Shown: positions 59,333 through 64,000 of the stretch, piece by piece
Layout of the letters: each line of letters begins with the position of its first letter
Numbering within the stretch: position 1 is the stretch's first letter
From: Rhizobium grahamii
Lineage (GTDB): Bacteria; Pseudomonadota; Alphaproteobacteria; Rhizobiales; Rhizobiaceae
DNA length: 64,000 bases
Direction: 5' to 3'
Assembly: GCF_009498215.1 (NCBI RefSeq)
Contig: NZ_CP043498.1
Coordinates: 3,329,501-3,393,500, forward strand
Notes under the pieces: generated by a model
What the model saw: only the letters and a program-made list of their open reading frames with translations
Told to the model about the DNA's origin: nothing
The model's database searches: none
Made by a program: the position numbers and the translations under genes

Positions 59333-60038
59333 GATCATTTTCGATACGGAAACAACCGGCCTGGATAATCGTATCGACCGCGTGATTGAAATTGGCGGAA
59401 TCGAACTCCTCAATCACTTCCCGACAGGCAGGACACTGCATCTCTATGTGAACCCGGGTGATCAGAAGGTTCACCCTGATGCGCTCGCGGTTCATGGGAT
59501 TACCGACGACTTTCTCAAGGACAAGCCGCCATTCTCCGCTGTTGTTGATCAGATCCTTGAGTTCTTTGGAGATGGCCGCTGGATCGCGCACAACGCGACC
59601 TTCGACATGGGCTTTATCAATGCGGAGCTCGCGCGGTTGGGATTGCCGCCAATTCTGCCGGAACGCGTAACGGATACGCTTTCGCTCGCAAGGCGGAAGA
59701 ACCCCATGGGTCCGAATTCGCTGGACGCTCTCTGTCGGCGCTACGGTATCGACAACTCTCACCGCACAAAACACGGCGCGCTGCTCGACTCAGAACTGTT
59801 GGCGGAAGTCTACATCGAGATGATCGGCGGTCGTCAGGCCGCGCTCGGTCTCGGTATGGCGCAGAGCAACGGCGCGGCATCGAATGACGGCGATTCGGCA
59901 GATATCCTCATCGAGATAATCGAAAGGCCGCGGCTGCTGACGTCTCGTCTGAGCCAGGTGGAAGCCGAAGCGCATGATGCGTTGATCGCAAAGCTCGGAA
60001 CCAAGGGCATCTGGTCCAAGTACGATCGCCCAAACTAA
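59325..60038 (+). CDS. dnaQ: DNA polymerase III epsilon subunit (3'-5' proofreading exonuclease)
   Basis: This 237-residue proofreading subunit has the three exonuclease motifs: IIFDTETTGLD (Exo I), HNATFDMGFIN (Exo II) and HGALLDSELLAEVY (Exo III, HxAxxD). The C-terminus, including SRLSQVEAEAHDALI, would bind the polymerase alpha subunit. ATG 59325 is preceded by GGAG; a slightly earlier start five codons upstream also exists. The gene ends at a terminator. Confidence 0.94.
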   Translation: MREIIFDTETTGLDNRIDRVIEIGGIELLNHFPTGRTLHLYVNPGDQKVHPDALAVHGITDDFLKDKPPFSAVVDQILEFFGDGRWIAHNATFDMGFINAELARLGLPPILPERVTDTLSLARRKNPMGPNSLDALCRRYGIDNSHRTKHGALLDSELLAEVYIEMIGGRQAALGLGMAQSNGAASNDGDSADILIEIIERPRLLTSRLSQVEAEAHDALIAKLGTKGIWSKYDRPN

Positions 60039-60066
60039 AAAGCCCGGGCTGAGACCCGGGCTTTCG
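60039..60066. terminator. Intrinsic terminator between dnaQ and secB
   Basis: AAAGCCCGGG (60039-60048) and CCCGGGCTTT (60055-60064) form a 10-bp stem with a 6-nt loop immediately after the dnaQ stop. T-rich sequence on both strands suits the convergent genes. Confidence 0.85.
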
Positions 60067-60086
60067 ATTTAATCCTACGGAAGATA

Positions 60087-60563
60087 TCAGTTCGTCTGAA
60101 CCTTGGCGCGGGCCTGTTCTTCGGCGACACGCTGGGCAAACATCTGAGAGAAATCGATTGGGTCGATCATCAGCGGAGGGAAGCCACCATTGCGGGTCAC
60201 GTCAGCAATGATCTGACGCGCGAACGGGAAGAGCATGCGCGGGCATTCGATGAAAAGAACCGGCAGCATGTGCTCCTGGGGGAAACCGGCAATCCGGAAA
60301 ACACCGCCATAGACGAGCTCGGCCTGGAAAACGGTCTTGTCGCCATCCTTGGCTTCTGCGCTCAGGGACAGGACGACATCGAAGTCGGTGTCGGAAAGCG
60401 GATTGGCATTGACGTTAACTGCGATGTTGATTGCAGGGGCCTTGTCACGAGCTTGCAACGAACGTGGAGCACCGGGATTTTCGAAAGAAAGATCCTTGGT
60501 GTACTGGGCAAGGATCGTAAGGCTTGGGCTCGTCGCACCGTTATTGCTGTCTTCGTTGGCCAT
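60087..60563 (-). CDS. secB: Protein-export chaperone SecB
   Basis: SecB holds preproteins unfolded and delivers them to SecA. The 158-residue protein has [24 protein letters not shown]-like segments, YGGVFRI, and [14 protein letters not shown], typical of alphaproteobacterial SecB. ATG 60563 follows GAGGAAAAG; upstream in-frame starts (60605 and 60656) would add non-family sequence. Confidence 0.94.
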   Translation of the reverse strand: MANEDSNNGATSPSLTILAQYTKDLSFENPGAPRSLQARDKAPAINIAVNVNANPLSDTDFDVVLSLSAEAKDGDKTVFQAELVYGGVFRIAGFPQEHMLPVLFIECPRMLFPFARQIIADVTRNGGFPPLMIDPIDFSQMFAQRVAEEQARAKVQTN

Positions 60564-60652
60564 TGGCTTTTCCTCGAGGGCACTGGATTGAGCCGCATCT
60601 ATCATTTCGGCGGTTTCCTTACAACCCTGAGGCCAAGCAACTGGTAAGCGCG

Positions 60653-61144
60653 TCAATCACCTAGATGCTTCGACCACGGTGACTGACCGGAAGGCTCGCG
60701 CCGATAGTCTCCCTCGTCGAGGTCGACAACGTTCGCGCCGCTTCGACTGTGCTGCGTTCCGGGTCCCGCCGTAGCCGTACGTCCGACCACGACGAAGCGA
60801 CCGCTGACATATTGCCAAGCGCGATCACGCACGAAGGGGATGAACAGCAGCAGCGCGATGAGATCGGTAATGAAGCCGGGAATGATCAGTAGGATTGAGG
60901 CGATGACAAGCATTGCCGGGCGCAAAAGGTCGCGCCCCGGAACAACCCCGCTTCGTCCCTCGGCCGACATGCGCCTGAGAATGCCAATTCCCTGCTGCCG
61001 CAGGATTGCCAGTCCGACAAAAAAGCCCAGGATAACCAGGGCCAGCGTGGCCCAAAGTCCGATTGCTTTGCCGACAACCACAAATCCGGCAATCTCGGCG
61101 AGCGGCAGCAAAAGCAGAAAACCTGGCAGCATTGATAGGCGCAT
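60653..61144 (-). CDS. fxsA: FxsA family membrane protein
   Basis: This 163-residue protein has three or four hydrophobic helices and the FxsA pattern: [27 protein letters not shown] and the following [18 protein letters not shown]. FxsA was named for overcoming phage T7 exclusion by F plasmids when overproduced; its normal role is unclear. It is divergent from the Tim44-like gene. Confidence 0.85.
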   Translation of the reverse strand: MRLSMLPGFLLLLPLAEIAGFVVVGKAIGLWATLALVILGFFVGLAILRQQGIGILRRMSAEGRSGVVPGRDLLRPAMLVIASILLIIPGFITDLIALLLFIPFVRDRAWQYVSGRFVVVGRTATAGPGTQHSRSGANVVDLDEGDYRREPSGQSPWSKHLGD

Positions 61145-61271
61145 ATCTCTTTCCGGCGTTCCGGCCGGACTCCTTTAGGGCGATCTGCGGCGCAGACCTA
61201 TTTGAATCATCTGTATATGCAGACTATATGGGTATAGAAATCAGGGATGTTAACGGCGGTTTCGGTAGGAT

Positions 61272-61976
61272 ATGGGTTCAAACGACTTCATCACATTGTT
61301 TTTTCTGGTTGCGGCGGTGCTGATTTTCCTTCAGCTGCGTAGCGTGCTCGGTCGCCGCACAGGCAATGAGAAGCCGCCGCGGGATCTTTATACGCCGCGC
61401 GATGCGGCCGGCCCCGAAACGCCCGACGGAGGAAAGGTCGTCACCTTGCCGCGTCGCGATCCGGCGGCAGAAGAAGAAGATCGCTTCGCGGCCATCGATA
61501 CCTTCGCCCCGGCTGGCACACCGCTCAATGATTCGCTGCGCGAGATGAACAAGATCGACGCCTCCTTCAATCCGAAGGAATTCGTCAATGGCGCGCGCAT
61601 GGCTTACGAGATGATTGTAACCGCCTTCGCCGATGGCGATCGGAAGACCCTCAAGAATCTCCTGTCGCGTGAAGTTTATGATGGCTTCGATACCGCGATT
61701 TCCGAGCGCGAAGCGCGGGGAGAGAAGGTAAAGTCCACCTTCGTCGGCATTGAAAAAGCCGATATCAAGAGCGTCGAGGTCAAGGATAGCGAAGCGCAGA
61801 TAACGATGCGGATCGTTAGCCAGTTGATTTCCGCGACCTACGACAAGGACGATAAGCTGGTCGATGGTGACGCCGAGAACGTCGCCGAGGTCAACGATCT
61901 CTGGACCTTTGCGCGCGACACAAGATCGCGTGATCCGAACTGGAAACTGGTGGCGACCGAATCGGAACATGAGTGA
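61272..61976 (+). CDS. Tim44-like domain protein (TimA)
   Basis: This 234-residue protein has an N-terminal membrane anchor (FITLFFLVAAVLIFLQL), a Pro-rich linker, and a Tim44-like domain from about residue 80 (FNPKEFVNGARMAYEMIV, then GDRKTLKNLLSREVYDGF). Bacterial members resemble the C-terminal domain of the mitochondrial import motor subunit Tim44; their bacterial role is not settled. It overlaps mltA by 8 nt. Confidence 0.88.
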   Translation: MGSNDFITLFFLVAAVLIFLQLRSVLGRRTGNEKPPRDLYTPRDAAGPETPDGGKVVTLPRRDPAAEEEDRFAAIDTFAPAGTPLNDSLREMNKIDASFNPKEFVNGARMAYEMIVTAFADGDRKTLKNLLSREVYDGFDTAISEREARGEKVKSTFVGIEKADIKSVEVKDSEAQITMRIVSQLISATYDKDDKLVDGDAENVAEVNDLWTFARDTRSRDPNWKLVATESEHE

Positions 61977-63090
61977 AAGTTCGACGAGCTTTACCCTCGA
62001 GGAAGTAAGCTTCGAAGCACTGAAGGGCTGGCGGGACGACGATCCTTCCAGCCTTTTTGCAGCTATGGAGAACTGTTGCCGCTATATAGCGGAGGTCAAA
62101 CCATATCGAACCGGCTCGCTTGGCCTGACATCCGACGATCTCTTGGGCCTTCGCGCCGCAATCATGGATGCCAAACAGGGTTCGGCCTCCGAGGCGCGGA
62201 CTTTCTTCGAGCAGAACTTCCGGCCTTCCCTGGTGAGGCGGAGCGACGGCAAGTGCGGTTTCGTGACCGCCTTCTACGAGCCAGAAGTAGCTGTTTCCGA
62301 TCATCCGGACGAAGAATATCGCTTTCCCTTCTACCGTCGCCCCGATGATCTCGTCGATGTGGACGATTCGAACCGGCCAGCCACGCTCGATCCGAGCTAT
62401 ACGTTCGGCCTGTTGTCCGGCGGGGTAATCAGTCCTTATTCTGACCGCAAGGCAATCGATCAGGGCGCGCTCGAAGGCAAGTCACTTGAAATTGCCTGGG
62501 CGAAATCAAAGGCCGATGTCTTCTTCACGCACGTCCAGGGATCGGCGAGGCTTCGTTACCCTGACGGACGGCGCGGTCGAATAACCTACGCAGCAAAAGC
62601 CGGGCATCCGTTTTCCGCTATTGGCAAGTTGCTGATCGAACGCGGTGAGATCGAGCCTTCCCAAATCTCGATGCAGTCCATCAGAGCCTGGCTGGCTGTG
62701 CATCCCGACCAGATGGATGAGGTGCTGTGGCACAATCGATCATATATTTTCTTCCGTGAGGTGCCGTTCGGAGATGCAAACGAGGGGCCGATCGCTGCCG
62801 CCAAGGTGCCGCTTGTGGCCGGCAGATCGCTGGCGGTGGATCGAAATATCCACACGTTCGGCTTCCCGTTCTTCATCCGGTCGGAGAGCCTTCGCCATCT
62901 GGACGACGGCAAACCGTTTGGACGCCTGATGCTCGCTCTGGATACGGGATCGGCAATCGTCGGCCCGGCGCGTGGAGATATCTTCACAGGCTCGGGTGAA
63001 GTTGCCGGTGAACTCGCAGGCACGGTGCGCCACGATGCGGACTTCTTCATCCTGATCCCGGCGAAAGCCACCGCGAGGTTCGTCGGATGA
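61969..63090 (+). CDS. MltA-domain lytic murein transglycosylase
   Basis: This 373-residue protein has the MltA domain (GFVTAFYEPEV, then FFTHVQGSARLRYPDG) and the C-terminal 3D domain with ALDTGSAIVGPARGDIFTGSG, which holds the catalytic Asp. MltA cuts peptidoglycan glycan strands. Unusually, no signal peptide or lipobox is visible from ATG 61969, and the extension upstream (overlapping the Tim44-like gene) lacks one too, so export is unexplained. Its ATG overlaps the upstream stop by 8 nt, and the next gene overlaps by 4 nt. Confidence 0.87.
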   Translation: MSESSTSFTLEEVSFEALKGWRDDDPSSLFAAMENCCRYIAEVKPYRTGSLGLTSDDLLGLRAAIMDAKQGSASEARTFFEQNFRPSLVRRSDGKCGFVTAFYEPEVAVSDHPDEEYRFPFYRRPDDLVDVDDSNRPATLDPSYTFGLLSGGVISPYSDRKAIDQGALEGKSLEIAWAKSKADVFFTHVQGSARLRYPDGRRGRITYAAKAGHPFSAIGKLLIERGEIEPSQISMQSIRAWLAVHPDQMDEVLWHNRSYIFFREVPFGDANEGPIAAAKVPLVAGRSLAVDRNIHTFGFPFFIRSESLRHLDDGKPFGRLMLALDTGSAIVGPARGDIFTGSGEVAGELAGTVRHDADFFILIPAKATARFVG

Positions 63091-63659
63091 CGAAGGACCG
63101 CAAACTGAGCACCGACGAAAGGATCCTGTGGGGCAAGGTTGCCCGAAGCATCCGCCCCATCCAGGGCATGGCAGGCGCTCGGGATGAATTGGATGCGCTG
63201 CTGAATGAAGCGCAGCAACAAGCCTCGACCGAGAAACGCGATGGCGCCGATCCTCGTTCGGCAGGCTCAGGCTCTCAGCAGACTACCGAAGCGGCGAAAA
63301 AGGCGTCCTCAGGCATCCATTACCCGCTTGAGCGTCCGGTAAAGCGCAAGATTGCAAACGGGCGTGTGGCTCTTGAGGCTCGCATCGACCTTCACGGGTT
63401 GGTTCAAAGCGAAGCTCACCTCATCCTTCTCGATTTTCTGATCCGGGCACACACGCGAGGTATGCGACATGTGCTGGTCATCACCGGCAAGGGCAGCTCG
63501 CTCGGGAGCGACGGGGCATTGCGGCGTGCGGTCCCCCTTTGGTTTTCCAAACCGGAGTTTCGCTACCTCATCTCGTCGTACGAAGCGGCAGCCCGACATC
63601 ATGGAGGAGAGGGGGCGTTGTATATCAGGCTAGCGCGCCGCCCCGGAGAGGCATCATGA
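63087..63659 (+). CDS. Smr domain protein
   Basis: This 190-residue protein has a disordered, Ser/Gln-rich middle and a C-terminal Smr domain: EARIDLHGLVQSEAHLILL, VITGKGSS and the closing GEGALYIRLARR. Smr domains are nucleic-acid endonuclease or binding modules, in the MutS2 lineage. ATG 63087 overlaps the mltA stop by 4 nt, and its own stop overlaps the next gene by 4 nt. Function in rhizobia is not established. Confidence 0.88.
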   Translation: MTKDRKLSTDERILWGKVARSIRPIQGMAGARDELDALLNEAQQQASTEKRDGADPRSAGSGSQQTTEAAKKASSGIHYPLERPVKRKIANGRVALEARIDLHGLVQSEAHLILLDFLIRAHTRGMRHVLVITGKGSSLGSDGALRRAVPLWFSKPEFRYLISSYEAAARHHGGEGALYIRLARRPGEAS

Positions 63660-64000
63660 CGCCCTTTGGGGAAGCTGTCCGGCGCCTGCGGTTGCGGAAG
63701 GGTGTTTCGCAAAAACAGATGGCTGCAGCCCTCAATCTTTCGCCGGCTTACCTTTCGGCGTTGGAGCATGGGAAGCGGGGATTGCCGACATTCGACTTGC
63801 TGCAGCGCATTGCCGGCTATTTCAACATCATCTGGGATGAAGCCGAAGAATTGTTTCTTCTTGCCCGGTTCTCCGACCCCAAGGTGGTCATCGATACGTC
63901 GGGTTTATCGGCTGAACACACGGCCTTCGCGAACCGCCTGGCGCTCTGCATTCGCGATATTGACGAGCCACTGTTGACAAAACTGACCGAGCTTTTGGAA
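63656..64000 (+). CDS. XRE-family helix-turn-helix regulator, truncated by window end
   Basis: The visible 115 codons start at ATG 63656 with a Cro/C1-type helix-turn-helix: RRLRLRKGVSQKQMAAALNL, SPAYLSALEHGKRG and the following helices. The C-terminal part continues past the window. It is coupled to the Smr gene by a 4-nt overlap. In several rhizobia gyrB lies further on in this region, but that cannot be seen here. Confidence 0.82.
   Translation, partial: MTPFGEAVRRLRLRKGVSQKQMAAALNLSPAYLSALEHGKRGLPTFDLLQRIAGYFNIIWDEAEELFLLARFSDPKVVIDTSGLSAEHTAFANRLALCIRDIDEPLLTKLTELLE

Noticed and set aside
60653..61144. fxsA as a phage-defence gene
   Set aside because: The name comes from an overproduction effect on phage exclusion in E. 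coli. The gene sits in a housekeeping context with no other defence genes, so it does not support a defence system here.
1..64000. Horizontally acquired island, prophage, insertion sequence or CRISPR array
   Set aside because: Gene content, codon use and order are those of core alphaproteobacterial chromosome throughout. No integrase, transposase, direct-repeat array or tRNA-adjacent attachment site was seen.

Overview
The window is an ordinary, gene-dense, GC-rich stretch of alphaproteobacterial chromosome that includes the replication origin. The organism is most likely a member of the Rhizobiaceae or a close relative. Evidence for this is a giant cyclic beta-1,2-glucan synthase (NdvB/ChvB type) next to an OpgC glucan-succinylation protein, a large (about 1,590 residue) NAD-glutamate dehydrogenase, TrcR (DUF1013), and the hemE-oriC-ppsR-maf-aroE-coaE-dnaQ-secB order. 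I see no tRNA, rRNA, CRISPR array, insertion sequence, prophage or defence island.

Layout. (a) 118-2763, minus strand: four genes joined by three identical 4-nt ATGA overlaps form a small phospholipid-type operon (acyltransferase, CDP-diglyceride synthase, small membrane protein, divergent CDP-alcohol phosphatidyltransferase). (b) 3505-9958, plus strand: a complete leucine/isovalerate degradation operon (isovaleryl-CoA dehydrogenase, both methylcrotonyl-CoA carboxylase subunits, HMG-CoA lyase, methylglutaconyl-CoA hydratase). (c) 10260-20104: cyclic glucan synthase and OpgC. (d) 20105-32145: asd, a lytic transglycosylase, carbonic anhydrase, pyridoxal kinase, NAD-glutamate dehydrogenase, an MFS transporter and purH. 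(e) 32238-42824: heparinase-like protein, RsmB, HtpX, an SdhAF4-like factor, a secreted nuclease, acetyl-CoA synthetase, TrcR, propionyl-CoA synthetase and a YggS-type PLP protein. (f) 43023-47209: leuS-lptE-holA. (g) 47211-56023, minus strand: the leftward origin-flanking block hemE-hemJ-rho-mnmE-mnmG-rsmG-parA-parB. (h) 56024-56419: the putative oriC. (i) 56420-60038, plus strand: ppsR-maf-aroE-coaE-dnaQ. (j) 60087-64000: secB and fxsA facing away from timA-mltA-smr-xre; the last gene runs off the window end.

Two points deserve most attention. First, a parS cluster surrounds the origin: one perfect 16-mer, three near-matches within about 8.5 kb, and a more distant one-mismatch site in prpE. 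Three of the five lie inside genes and encode the same Ser-Arg-Glu-Thr tetrapeptide. Second, four otherwise full-length conserved genes (ivd, asd, NAD-gdh, acsA) are each broken by one missing base. Each is explained by a short homopolymer one base too short. At least asd is normally indispensable, so I read these as sequencing or assembly errors rather than pseudogenes. No clearly new biological system is visible. The best candidate for undescribed chemistry is the tightly coupled lipid operon at 118-2763, whose terminal enzyme has an altered catalytic motif.
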